From positions 20,181,996-20,245,995 of the forward strand of contig OY756968.1 in NCBI GenBank assembly GCA_963580455.1: a DNA stretch of 64,000 nt. The letters are read 5' to 3'. Under the pieces are notes generated by a model that saw only the letters and a list, made by a program, of their open reading frames with translations, made no database searches and was not told the DNA's origin. Source of the stretch: Euonymus europaeus (lineage: Eukaryota; Streptophyta; Magnoliopsida; Celastrales; Celastraceae). This document shows, in pieces, positions 9,995 through 23,080 of the stretch (position 1 is its first letter; the number at the start of each line of letters is the position of its first letter). The position numbers were made by a program, and so were the translations under genes.

Positions 9995-12900
9995 CTATCT
10001 TGTTTGGAAGTTTAGCTTCTTTATGCAATAGGCAAACATAAATGCAAAGAAGAATGCAAAGCCAACCAACACAACAGCAACTGGTCCCATGAAGTTTGGA
10101 TCAAAACCATAATGATTTTCTATGTACCACTTCACAGTAGGGTCAGGCACAATTCCTGGTGCTCTAATGGTGTCCTCCACATCACCATATTGTGATACAA
10201 TTAGTCCATAAACTGTCCATGCCACTGGGCAGATCCAGTAGTACCACACCCACCATTTTGGAATGCTCTGCAATAACACAAGGAGTAATGAATTTAAGTC
10301 ACTATGCATAGTATATTGAGTATTTCAAAGAAATGAGATAAAAGTTACGAATGGATACCGTTCTTGGGATAAAAAAGCCGGAGAACAGATTGAAGAGAGA
10401 ATAGAATGCTGCTGCAAAGATGGCTGCAATTTGGTGGTTTGGTGTGATGGAGACGGTCATCATTCCGTAGTATGTGAAGTAAAGGAAGGAGAAGAACGAA
10501 ATAAAGAAGAACCAAAAGAATTTTGCTGCTGTCCATTGAAACGCCACCATGGCATACACAATAAGTGTATAATATGTGGTTTGAACCAGCACATACGGTA
10601 TTTCACTGATTACCTGCATATTTTGGCATTATTAGAGAGCTTCGTTTGTAAGAAATGTCGGTTACTTATTGAAAAAGAGCCTGTCAACTTACTTGTGCTA
10701 GGGCATAAGGTAATGCGGAGTACATTCCAGCAGCTCTTTCTCGATAGAACACAGTTCTTTCGATGGCTACTACCGGTTGTACTGTTGCGCAATTGTTGAT
10801 TCCAATAAATAAGACAGCAGCATACATCGCTCCGATGATCGTAGAAAGATCAGTTGTGCTCTCCCTGGAACACAAAACATAGTAAATATTAGAATTGTAA
10901 CTCTGTTGGTGAAGAACATGGAGTTATTTTGTCAATACAAACAATGAGCTTTTAAAGCAGGAAATAGACACAAACCTTCTGGTGCCAACTTTCCAAAATA
11001 TTGCCCCAACCATGAGGGCAGAAACCAAGGTGAAGAAGAATCTAACAAGGTTATAATCAGGGCTTCTCCAGTAAGTCCACCACGTCTTCCAGAGGCAAGA
11101 CTTGAACTGCCCCCATGAGGACTGAGAATACTGAGTTGCAAAATAGAGGTCTTTCACTCCAGGTGGGGGAGTCTTTAATTCCTCTACTAAAGCCTTGTTT
11201 CGCCTGCTCATACGAATGAAGTTAGCTCCAGACATACTTGAATTCCCAAAATAAATATATGATTGTTTGACTTACTGATACAAGGCTGTAGTTTTGTAGT
11301 GCTCCGCAAAGTCAAGTTCAAGCCGGAGTTCGGCTCCTACTGAGCTCACTTCCAACATCCATGTTGCTGGATTATACTTCTCTGGAATTTTCGGGACTCC
11401 AGGAATATCCTACAATGAATGAGCAAATGATTAAATAGTTAGTAATGCGTTCGTGTTACCAACATCAATAGATTACAATATTTAATAAGATGGGATACCT
11501 CAAAATACTCAACGATCTTGTGAGAATTTCTTCCCAGTGGTCCGAGGTAAATCACCTGACCACCTCTCTTCATCAACAGCAGCTCATCAAAGGCTTCAAA
11601 AATATCAATGCTTGGCTGATGAATCGTGCAAACAACTGTTCTTCCAGTGTCCACAGTGTTCCTCACAGTCCTCATGACAATGGCTGCTGCCCTTGCATCA
11701 AGCCCTGATGTAGGTTCATCCATGAAAATGATGGAGGGATTTGCAACAAGTTCTACTGCTATTGTCAACCTTTTTCTCTGCTCTGTTGACAACCCTGTAA
11801 CGCCTGGCAGCCCCACCAGAGCATTTTTGAGATTGTCTAGTTCTACCAGTTCCATCACTTGCTCCACAAAAGTCTACATGACAAAACACACAAAAACATT
11901 TGTTTTAGAAAGTCTAATTTTTTTAGATCAACTGTTAATGAGAAACAAATATGATTCTTACCAGCTTTTCCTCTTTTATAATTTCGTTAGGGAGCCGAAG
12001 GAAAGCTGAGTGTATCAAGGATTCTTGAACAGTCACTTGAGGTGAGTGAATATCATTTTGTTCACAGTATCCCGCAATTCTTGCAAACGTCTCCTGTTTC
12101 TTGGGGTATCCGGAAATTCGAACATCACCTTCGATATAACCACCAGTCTTTCTTCCTGCTAAGACATCCATCAATGTAGTTTTTCCAGCTCCACTGACTC
12201 CCATTAATGCTGTCAGGACTCCAGGCCTAAATGCACCTGTTACTTCTTGAAGTAGTTGGAGCTTGTCTTCTGCAACTCCTTGGGCTTTCATTTCCTGTTT
12301 GTACCATTTGAGTTGGTTATCAATGAAGTCAAGCAGTCTTTCCTATAAGATCTTGATTCATGACAACGTTAACAGAAAATATGAACAAATACGCAAAGTC
12401 GTTCTAATTTGGAAACACAGATACATTTAGCTTTTAGTAAAATGAGAGGAGGAGCGAGCGATTCTTACAGGGGGCATGTCTACGTAGTAGTTCACACTAT
12501 CAAAGGACATGGCAAGAGCAGTGAACGGAAGAATCATTCCTCTCTTGGGAGCTACACCATTTGCCAACTCAAGGGATGAATCTGCATTTCTACTCAATCC
12601 TTTAGGATTGGATCGACTGCTCATTCGCTTCACTGCCATTTCTCCTGAAACATTAAATTCCATATAAGCTACTCATTATTGCTATGTTGATGCCAATTAT
12701 ATATTTCATTTTGGTCAAGATTGGTCTTTTCCATGCCATAATTTTTCTTACTTGTGTTGTTTCCGTCGGAAGAAGATAAGGATCGAGAAAGTGAATCTCT
12801 ATTAGAATTGATTCTTCTTATTCTGGGTTCTTCCTCATAATCTTCTTGGTCAGCTTCCATCTCAGCCACTTGTTCCTCAGAGATCGTAGCTTGTGGCTTT

Positions 12901-15900
12901 CCAATAGCTATTGCATAAAACAAGAGAATGATAGGGATCAGTAATCTAAAGAGGTCAAATGAAAAAAAAATTGACACCTTAAACTGAATGCTAGAACTTA
13001 CGGTTTAGATACATGAGTGACAACGTAAATAGGAGATTGAAGAGGACTACAAAACCCAGAAGAGCAGCTGCACCAATCCAATACCATTTTCTTTCAGGAA
13101 AAACATCAAAGTTCCTGAGAACTGCGACACCTAATCTGGTAACCTCGTCTGAGGCCTATAATATAATCAAAAAGCCACTTGTCACTTGCATTTTTCATGT
13201 AACATAATTTTTCACGTTCTGATTGAAATTGGATACGCTCAATTTTGTATATGAATAAATTTTGAATTACTTACCAACTTGTTCATCCACCTCGGAGCAA
13301 ACATTTCATTCACAGAGAGGGAATAATAGCAATATGACATAGGCGAGGCCCAGTTAGCCCACCTCAACCACTCTGGAATTTTTTCTGTCAAAAATTAAAT
13401 CACTCTTTTGTTCAGACATTAAACTATTAACAAGCTCTATCATGACATGCAGAAGAGTACACAAGCTTCCCTATAATGTATGATTATACAATTGAAGATA
13501 TGCCTTCTCCATATTACATGTTCTTTAGACCAGTTAGATTTAACTACTTCGACAGAAATGTTCAAAGATTAGAATTCAGGCTAACCTCGAGGAAGGATGA
13601 AACCTCCGAGCAAGAAAATTAGAAGTAGAGTGAGAGCACCTCCAGTGCTGGCGATGATCACGGACCTGCAGAGTCCAGCAATAAGTCTAAAGATCCCGCC
13701 AGCCATTTGTTGAAGCAGGAATATCACTAGCAGATGCTTAAAAAAGCTGCAAGTAGACATCACAAAATGTTGATAAGTTGATGCTTTTAATTATTTCCTG
13801 AACCAAGGAAGAAGTGTATATTAAGTACAATAACAAATGAGTATGTCTAACAATCTCGAGATTATATTCTTAGAACTCGCAAGTAAAAAAAAAACACTAC
13901 CTGCTTGCTTCTGGAGCAAATCCAATGCTGTAATATGTCACAATCACCCAAACAAAAGACTCAAACATGGATATGGGGAGCCCGAGCAGGAAAGTTGGGA
14001 GAGCGAAAGTCCATGGTGGATGGAAGAGAAGGTCTCTTTGCTTGTAAAATATAGGGAGCCTCTTGAGTATAAGTTGTAACTCTGTGAAACCATTGAACAT
14101 GTTTACCAGCATAGAGAATAAAAGTGCACCAATATACATTGCACCATCTTGCTCATTCCTAGTGTGCATTCTGGTCCTTATGAACACAGTGGACGCGATG
14201 ACAGCCCCAATAATAATTTGAACCGTCTTGAAAACATAGAAGAATGAATTTCTCTTCATCAATAACCATTCTTTATCCCAACAAGCTCTTAGTAGTTCCA
14301 TTCTTGGGACAGAGTACTTTGTAAACACAAGAGCAGCTTTATGGCCTTGAGCCTTATTAAAAGGCACCGAGAGCTCATTCTCTACCCTAATTCCTGCATG
14401 GAAACTCTTGAACCTGCTCGCAAATTCACTAACCTTTATGTATTTGTATGGTTTTCTTTTATCTGCCCAGTATTGCTCTTGGTCCTTTCTTGAGGTAACC
14501 TGTAACAATGACAAGTAAATTTGGTAAGCTAAAAATAAAAAACTGATACATTCCACTTAAATACATCAGGCTTCAATATGCTCAAGCCCATCCCACAGAG
14601 TATCACTTAAAAGTTAAAACTTGTTCCTACAGCATATGTCACAGTCTACTGCATCATCCTGATCTTTACCTCTTGCAAGAAATCAGCGACTCCCTTTCTT
14701 TCAGGACATTTGAATCCACATCTCTCAAAGAACTCCACAATGTGCTCTCGTGGGCCCTGGTAGACGATCTGACCCTCCGATAAGAGAATGATATCATCAA
14801 AAAGATCGAACGTCTCAGGAGCAGGCTGGAGTAGTGATATCAAAACAGTAGCCTGAGTCAGGTGTACAATCTGCTGTAGGCATTTCACAATTTGAAATGT
14901 TGTGGAGCTATCAAGACCAGTTGATATTTCATCCATGAATAAAGTCTTTGTGGGTCCAACAATCATCTCTCCTGTAATCAATAACCCAATTAAGCACAAA
15001 CCAATTAGTGCTCAATCCACTGAGAAAAAGGTCTTATTCATTCCTGATGAAAAATTTATTTATGGGGTTGGTGCGGTGGCAGAAAATTTATAATTTGGTA
15101 AGAAGAATCTTGAGTGTGAAAATTACTATATCATATTAGTTTGTTGACAAGTCACATGTTATGGCTTTTATAATGTTTGAAGAAGTTGCTAGTAAATAAT
15201 GGCTAATTCACCTGTAGTTACTCGCTTTTTCTGTCCGCCAGATATCCCTCGTATCATCTCATCTCCAACAATGGTGTCTTTGCATATATCAAGACCCAAT
15301 ATCTGTCATAAAAAAAATATTATGAGACTGTTAACGACAATTTACAATAAAGGCAACACATGCTGTAATGGTCAATTTTGTTCTACTATGGTAAAACTAG
15401 AAATGAAATCAGTTCCCCGCCCAAGAATGTTTAACAGTGAACAGATTAGGCGATGAGACATATTTGAAAATGGGTGGTGATCCTTGGTATGTTGTAGTTG
15501 GTCCATTAGCCAAAAAAGTCTCAAGTGGGGTAGTTCTAAGTCTTCAAATGACAGAATTTGGTAAGTGAAGACCTGTCCCTTTACAAGGCTTGAAGATTGC
15601 GTGCCGTAAGTTGTAACTTACTTTGAGAGTGTAGTCGGTAATGAGGCTGCTTTCAACTCCTTTCATTGATGTTGCCTGAGAGAAGTTTAGACTTGACACA
15701 ATTAGAAGAAAACTCCATTTGGGAATAAAATCAAACAGCTTATGTTCATCACAAAACTTGCACCAATCATTCCAAATTTACCTTCATAAAAAGATCTACT
15801 TCTGCTTCTGGGAATATTCCAGCATCCTTCTCTCTTCTTGCAAGCTCACTTAGGAGCTCTACATAGCCAAAAAGAAACCCATTAATTCTAATAAATCAGA

Positions 15901-17592
15901 CAAAAATTTCAACACATGAGAGTTGTAAAATTAAGCTTATTTTTACCATATCTGGTTCCAACCCCTTGACACCTAGCAGAGAAATCAAGGGTTTCTTTGA
16001 CAGTCATTTCTCCAACATGAACATCATTTTGGCTAATGTAGGCAGAAGTCTTTTGTGGTACAAATTCATTGAGCTTATATCCATTATAATTTATCTCCCC
16101 AGTAACCTGTCACATGCAAATAAATTCAATATTTCTGTTCATATCACTGTGAAACCAACAATTTGCAACATTTGTACTAGAGCAAACCAGTTGTTCTACT
16201 AACCTTGAGGCTTGAGTCCAACCTTCCGGCCAGTGCCAACAAAAGGGTTGTTTTTCCTGACGATGGTGGGCCTAATAGAAGTGTCATCCTGTTATCAAGT
16301 CACCATCAACTAATCAATACCCAAATTCAGAAATAAAAATCAAAACCCAAAAAAGAATTTTGACTTTTTTTTTAATTTTTTTTAGATAAATAGTGTTTTT
16401 TCATGGCATATGTACCTTGATGGTTTAATAATTCCAGAGGCATCTTTGAGGATTGTGAGTTTTGTCATTTTAGCAAATCCAATCCCAAGCATTCCAAGAG
16501 CTGATTCTGCCACATTTAAGGCAGTGTTTGGAAGAGTAGGGAGAGCTCTGGATCCAACATGGCAATTGGCTTCCACTGTCAAATTCTCAAACCTGACTTC
16601 CACTGATGGAAGTTTGATACCAACACTGCAATAAATTGCAAACACATATCAGATCCAGAACAAGAAACCCATTAGGCAATTTGTCAATTCCATTCTTTCC
16701 AACTACTCTTTAGGTGAATATAAGAATATTATCACTAAATAGTTTCTATTTAAGACAAAAACATGCGTAGAGCACAAATTGCTGAAGTAGATATTAGGCA
16801 GAAAAGTGTGAAAGAATAATACAAATAAAAAAAGAAAATAAAGTAATCCAATCAAAAAATAAAACTGTGATTTAAAAAAAAACACTGTGTGAATTATCTT
16901 GATGAAAAATCATTGACAGATAACAAAAAAAAGAAAAAAGAGACAATGTTCAAAGCCTAGATTGGTACCAACAAGCAGGTAATATTAGAATAAGAAGGAA
17001 GGTGTAGAAGAGAAGGGTTCAACATGTTCAACAACCCTCCTCATATTATAGTAAACACTGTAAGAAGTTGTCTTCTTTTCACGTTCTTTTAGTTCATTGA
17101 TTCTGCCAAACACAGAAAAAACTGAACTATTCTTCCGGTGCGTTTGTATATGATGAAACAGAACAAATCAATTGGAACAACAGAGTAAATGCTAAGAAAA
17201 CAGAGGACTTACTTATCAATTCTGTTCCTGAACTTATTCAAATACTTCTCATTGTCTTCCTCGGCAACCTTGAAGAGTTTGTCAATGATCTTTTGCCTCT
17301 CACTCATGTCAAGCTTGGTTACATCCACTTCTCTATGTACCACCTTGTGTCCTTGAATTTCGTTTTCTCGATATGATTTGAGAATACTTGTTCGCAACCG
17401 ATTGTAGGTTGGTAGTTTCTCGATTGCAGCCCATTTAAGAGACTCTTCATCTTCATTGATCATATTATTCCTCAGTGATCCTCTTCCAGCTGAAAATACA
17501 TCCTCCATGCTCCAACTAGACCAGCTTAAGCTCCTACTCATGCTCTCTCTCGCTCCCCGACTCACCGTTCCTGGTTTCTCTAATCCTTCCAT
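9995..17592 (-). CDS. PDR-type (full-size ABCG) ABC transporter, ABCG29/35/36-like
   Basis: Complete gene for a plasma-membrane pleiotropic-drug-resistance exporter. Relatives move hormones, phenolics or defence compounds; the substrate here is unknown. Exons: 17592-17213, 16625-16416, 16288-16204, 16106-15947, 15858-15782, 15675-15622, 15302-15212, 14971-14670, 14499-13901, 13746-13586, 13384-13275, 13155-13002, 12907-12752, 12644-12469, 12294-11962, 11873-11499, 11409-11276, 11203-10976, 10864-10693, 10613-10359, 10267-9995. All introns are GT-AG, phases agree, and the sum is 4485 nt (1494 aa plus TAG), normal for PDRs. Reverse (NBD-TMD)2 order: Walker [10 protein letters not shown] at 203-211, signature ISGGQ at 342-346, Walker B LFMDE at 363-367; second Walker [10 protein letters not shown] at 937-945, signature LSTEQ at 1044-1048, [10 protein letters not shown] at about 1066-1075. 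The N-terminus is [23 protein letters not shown]; the C-terminus is [13 protein letters not shown]. Start: ATG 17590-17592; the upstream in-frame codon is GTG. A leader intron (about 17720 to 17618) is likely. Confidence 0.95.
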
Positions 17593-17617
17593 TCTCTTAT
17601 TCTCTCTCTCTCTTACT

Positions 17618-17720
17618 GCTGACACAAATCAATGCAACACACACAAAAAGGAATGAACTTCAATTAGCGAACATACATATATGTCTTATTATCAGTTCAA
17701 ACAAGTTTTAAGGTACTTAC
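17618..17720 (-). other. Probable 5'-leader intron of the ABCG gene
   Basis: On the minus strand GTAAGTACCT begins at 17720. A TTTGTGTCAGCAG acceptor ends near 17618, a NAGNAG site that could be used in either register. It would join a non-coding leader exon to the start-codon exon. Inferred from splice motifs only. Confidence 0.55.
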
Positions 17721-17888
17721 TATGTGTTTCTTGAATCACAAGAATGGGAAAATGAGGCAGAGCACTCTGTTTAGAGAGGCAGAGAGAGAGAGAGAGGATG
17801 GTGGTGGAGATTTGGACCTTTATGGTGGTAACGAGTCAGTCTAGGTACATACTTGGTTTTCAAAGAGTGTAGAAAAGGTTTCTCTCTC

Positions 17889-17949
17889 TATATATTGAGA
17901 ATACAATGCAAATGCAGTGTTTAGGGTGAATATACTGTATATATATATA
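17889..17949 (-). promoter_or_regulatory. Candidate core promoter of the ABCG gene (TATA-like tracts)
   Basis: On the minus strand two TATATA tracts (17889-17894 and 17938-17949) lie about 300-360 bp upstream of the start codon. A GA-rich leader with a (GA)n run at about 17784-17796 follows. Either could act as the TATA box; choosing needs transcript ends. Confidence 0.35.
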
Positions 17950-20600
17950 GAGAGAGTTGCTAATGAGGAAGAGGAAATGTGCCTAGCTGGTGAGAGTTGT
18001 GGGTGGAGTTTGAATATTCAACTCCATAAACAATAAATTAATTAAAAAATAATAAAAAGGTGAATGGACATTGTTCGATGGCGATGGCTCTGGCCATAAC
18101 CTCACTCCCTTCCTATAATCCTATTCCATTCATGCAAATTGCTCTTTGAAGGTAGGGTCCAATTTTCTTCTTGTGAACTACCATATCAAATGATTGCGGT
18201 GATACCTTGCTAATGAGTAATGTGCATGTAAATTTTGGGATAAATTTTCAGCTCTAATAATTTTGTTAAAACTAAAAATTTCAATTCGATCGGTGAAAGT
18301 CAAATGATATAGTTTATAAAATAAATTTAAACTCGAACACCGAATGATGCTTTTAAAGAATAAATTCATGCGGACATTAAATCTTGATCAGACAATACCT
18401 CGAGTACATTGATTGGATTGAGCCCAACCTCTCACTACTTAATTCGCCTAATTACCTACAAACCCCATGATTTGTAAGGTTAGTAGTTGAACTAAAATCC
18501 AAGAAAACCTTATATATTGTAAAATTATGTACTATAGAGGGATGAGATGCGAACAGGTTGTCACTTGTTGGCAGAATGCTTTGTATGTATATGCACATGT
18601 TATGAAGGCGAGGTTTTTTAAAATGGGTTAGTTCTTCTTTTTTTTAAAAGAAATCTTGTCTTTGTTATTTGTCATCTTTATTTTTTGAACACCTTCAACA
18701 CTGTATATATACTCGTGCTAATAATGTTCGCAAGTCAATTCAGTGATGAAGTTGAAATGTTTAATATTTGAGTGATTAAAATGAAAAATGAAATTTTTTT
18801 AGATGATCACATGTTCAATTAACCCCATATTCTATCTATCTATCTAAAACAATGCATGGAATATCATTGCTGGGTTTTTAACCCTATATGTATAATGACT
18901 GTTGATGAGATATATGATTAAAGAAATAACTGTTATTTTCATGCATTAAAGTATGTTGTAGCTAAGTAGCTTAACTTAAACAGTGCAACAAAGTAATTTG
19001 ATGTAGGCTACTCCAGTCACGATTTAACTTCCGATCCAAACAAGTTCTGTGTTTTAATTAATTGTTGGCTTGGATTGATGTGTTTTTTTCTCATTTATTG
19101 TGTTAGAATTGTTTTATACTTCAATTATGAGTTGTCTTTAATTAGCTATCTTATGGTTAGTTTTTTATTATCAAGATCCCAAGGTAATCGGCAATTTCGT
19201 TTGATTAGTTCAGATAGTAATTAATGTATATCTCTATTACCGTTGAAAGACTTCAATCTGTGGCACACCTTCAACCTCGCCATTTTTGGCCAACAATATG
19301 AATAACAAGGAATGCATCATATATTTTCATCAAAATTCAACTTGTGAAACCATAACAATACACTCATAAAATCATAGGCTAATCGTCATGTCAGTCTTCA
19401 TATATGTGCCATAAAATCATATATATATTGTTACACTTGGATATATGTGCTGGAAATTTTTGCCTTTTGTGTATGCGTGCATAAAGCCTTGTCTAGCTTG
19501 CATGAGCTTTAAAGAAGGGCTTCTCTTTTTCTCTCTCTCTCTCTTTTACAATTAGTTCTGACATTGTTTTACAGTCTCATTGCAATTTACACGGCAGTGG
19601 AGGGTAGAGGCTAACTACGAAGATGTTATAGCATCAATATGTTATGGCATGTTTTCCATGCTTGAATGTATATAGTACTGGATATATTTTAATGGGATCT
19701 TGAAATTTTGTATGTATATATTTTAGAACTTTGATGGTCTATGCAATATATTTATTGGTTTGGGAACAAATGGGTTTCTGCTGGTGTTGTATATATTTTG
19801 ATATTGTTAGTTCCATAGATATAGGGTAAGCACTAAACAAATGTGATTAATATATATCAAAAAATTATAAGTTGTGTAGGGAGAAAATCAGACGATAATA
19901 TTAATACACAATCAAAGTATCAAATTCATCTCTCTTAATTTCAACATGATTTGGATCCCCCGAAATTCATAAATATCTTGCAATTTTGCGGCCGTTTGAT
20001 TTTATCTCACGCGGTTATCACTATTTGACGTGGTCAGAAACAATGAATGCGCGATTAAACCAACATTCTATCGATTAAATATTGAAATCCACCAAAAATC
20101 GGGAGAAAACTTTCAAGTTTTGATTGATAAAATTAATAGAATGGCTCCCAACATCAAATTCCAGCCCTAACTAGGACAAACACCAATACATAAAATATCA
20201 AAAATGATCAAAACATTAAAAATGTCAATTTGAGGCCTTAAATGTCGAAATTAGGCCAAAAATAGGGTCTTCCTCCCAAAAATCACTCAATTTCGAATGC
20301 GTGGTTGTTTTAATTTTTACTAATCGGTATTTTCATAAACAAGTGCAACCTCCTTAATTAGTCCTACATCACTATCACACTTCCACCTATCATTAACCTT
20401 TTTTTTTTTTTTTTTTTTAAAGAAGCACTCGAAAATCTGTCCACCATCTCTGGTCTTCCTCGTAACATTGACATGGCCGCATGGGACCAATTGAGCTATT
20501 AAATTTGGTTTGAATATCGCTTTTTTAAGTAAACCCAATAATTGTTCTTATCAACCATATAAGACGAGTGATTTTCAATCATGCAAACCGCCACCAACAA
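17950..20600. other. Intergenic spacer upstream of the ABCG gene
   Basis: AT-rich sequence with a CT microsatellite near 19530 and a poly-T run at 20400-20418. I recognise no coding region or defined transposon here. Confidence 0.6.
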
Positions 20601-20639
20601 GAGATTCCAATTCTTTGCTTATGACTCTTCTTAGATGGC

Positions 20640-20754
20640 ACATGTTCAAGTTCCGCGTCAAATTTGTTATCAAATACTATCGATGAAAAAATCGGTCAAT
20701 AACAATTCCGTTACAGTCGAAACTTATCCGTCGATAATTGACAGTTTTCTAGTG
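20640..20754 (+). mobile_element. Possible CACTA-type right end
   Basis: TTTTCTAGTG at 20745-20754 reads CACTAGAAAA on the other strand, like a CACTA terminus. Repeated motifs precede it (ATCGATGAAAAAATCGGT, TCCGTCGATAATTG). No transposase or left end was found, so this is tentative. Confidence 0.3.
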
Positions 20755-21001
20755 TGTCAAGGGCCTTCTCCGAGTAGCGTTTTGTCGAGGTTGCGATGAC
20801 GGGCTTACCTGAAGGATACTACGTGAGTCAAATCGAACATTACGTAATATATGAATATTTTCATGATCACAGTCAGGAAGAGTTGCCATACAGGTTGAGG
20901 CTTTCCATCCTCAATCAAAAAATAATCGAGGCTCTCTGCAACGTTTCAAGTATTAGCTTACTTTGCACTCAATTTTCAAACATGTGCGACGACAATATTT
21001 A

Positions 21002-21253
21002 CAATGGAAGTTTTACTGGGACATCTTAGCAATTAATCCATTAGTCTTTGCAATGGAAGTTTTGTAGGGACATCCCAACAATTAAGCCATTAGTCTTTGC
21101 AATAGAAGTTTTGTAGGGACATCCCAACAATTAGTCTTCGCAATGGAAGTTTTGTAGGACATCCCAACAATAAGTCTTTGCAATGGAAGTTTTGTAGGGA
21201 CATCCCAACAATTAGTCTTTGCAATGGAAGTTTTGTAGGGACATTCCAACAAT
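21002..21253 (+). repeat. Minisatellite, six copies of a 40-49 bp unit
   Basis: Units begin with CAAT(G/A)GAAGTTTT at 21002, 21051, 21100, 21141, 21181 and 21222. The first two carry an extra AA(T/G)CCATT segment (49 bp), the later ones lack it (40-41 bp). The last unit runs directly into the MITE at 21254. Confidence 0.9.
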
Positions 21254-21357
21254 TAAGGGTATGTTTGTTTTACATTTCGCACAGTTTAAAGTTGTGAGAT
21301 TCGCATAAAATGACATACTAATCAAACGTCATATTTTATTAACAGCTTAAACCCTTA
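21254..21357. mobile_element. Short MITE, deletion derivative of the 60.0-kb element
   Basis: It starts TAAGGGTATGTTTGTTTTAC and ends ACCCTTA. About 85 bp match the reverse complement of the right end of the element at 59971-60409, including GATTCGCATAAAATG. At 104 bp it is an internally deleted relative. Confidence 0.7.
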
Positions 21358-23070
21358 GTCTAAACAATTAAAGTTTTTGACTTGGTGATAATTAGATGGA
21401 CCGACTTATTACGTTTCTCTAAATGTGTGTTTATTGCAGATCATAATATGCTATTAGAGCGCATGAATTCTCGTCATAAAATGAGGCCCTATTTTTTAGG
21501 GTTTAAATTTTTTCAAAAGATTTGAAAAAATTATATTTATATTTTGATCGATTTTACGAATCCAACGATATTTTTTTGTTGCAAACAAAAATCAAATTCA
21601 CCGTGATCGAAACATTGAATGTTTTCACTTTATATCCGATGGTCTAGAATTGTCAATTTGATTTTTGTTTCCAATAAAAAAAATATTATTGAATTCACAA
21701 AACCAATCAAAATATAAATACAACTTTTTCGAATTTTAAAATAAATTATTTGAGTCCTAAATATGAGACCAAAAAATAAAAACTCATTTTAATTCCTCAT
21801 TTTAGTACCTCATATCAAAATTCCTTTATTAGAGTATGAATGTATTAATCATTTTGATTAGAGAGACCAAGGGTCCAAGACCTCACATGGTTTTTAATGC
21901 AAGCGCTGAGTCAATTACACAGGTCAACAATATTTGAACAACGGAACCATCTAAATACAGTCCAATTTTTTTTTATTTTTTCTATTGAGAGTGGACCTAT
22001 AATATAATCTATCTCATAGATGACGTGACAATTTATATGGTCAAGATTGAGGAAAAAGTTGACCTAAGTCAATGGTCCAGATGAGCCAATAAAATTTGAG
22101 CCACAGATTAGTCAACAGAAACAGAATTTAAACTAGGGCTTAAATGCTTTGAAAATCTAACACTATTTATATATGTGGGTTTGTTTTAGTCAAAATGTCA
22201 CAATTGGGTGCAATGGAATAAATCAAATGTGTGACCACAACTTCATTTTCTGAGTCACATTCATGTTTGATGACCATTGAAAATTATCAATTACAACACA
22301 TTGCCATCTTGTTCACATCCAATTGCCTCAAGACTCCTGAAATATTGGAGACTTTGTTGGTAATCAACGTCTATTAATTACAATATCGATAAAGATAACA
22401 TTAGTGCTAATGATACATATATTGGTTGTCCATAATTATACATAACTGAGGTGGCAGTCAACCTGGCATAATGAGTCAACAAACTCAAATTGTTGAAAAA
22501 GCAATTACTTTCAAATTTAACCCAACTAGCACGATTTATCTTAATCATGGTAAAAATCCTTGAAAATGACAATTTGTATTGCACAAATATGACTTCCTCC
22601 AAAAAATCGCACCGCCTAACACTGAATTCTCCCTCTGTATTTTTTTGGCAAACTTACAAATCATCTTCTGACCACCGATTTAACGTTAAGAGTGCTATTT
22701 TGTTTCTATAAACGAGAAGGATACACATCAAGTAAGTAACAATCTTGTAACAAAATCTCTTTTTATGTATGTCTTATATCTTATATCTTCTGATTCGGTG
22801 GCAAAGTTCAAGAAAAAACCATTTGCATGTGTTGTGCGGCATAGACTGTGTAATGAAAAGCATAATCCATGCTCTATTAGCATATTCTAGGTATACATTC
22901 ACAACAAAAGATGTCTCACGCATTGATTACATATTATGAGATTCAAGTTTCATTATAAAATTTATTTGAGTCTCTTATACTGTCATCACAATTCGTGTAT
23001 TGTTACAAGAATGACAACTTTGAGTACTTTATTCATACTCTATCATTGTTTATTCCAGTTATGTTACTTA
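21358..23070. other. Intergenic spacer
   Basis: AT-rich spacer with a small inverted repeat: CAAATTCACCGTGATCG... near 21593 and ATTGTCAATTTGATTTTTG near 21650, around AATATNNTT(G/A)AATTC arms at about 21560 and 21690. No gene was recognised. Confidence 0.45.
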
Positions 23071-23080
23071 CCTAATTGGG

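Noticed and set aside
11626..12009. 127-residue plus-strand frame
   Set aside because: Antisense of ABCG exons 15-16, whose ATPase motifs are unambiguous.
20796..21029. 77-residue plus-strand frame before the minisatellite
   Set aside because: No recognisable family, and its end lies in the first minisatellite unit; not enough to call a gene.
21002..21253. CRISPR-like array (regular repeats)
   Set aside because: Units are directly adjacent without variable spacers, in plant nuclear DNA; it is a minisatellite.
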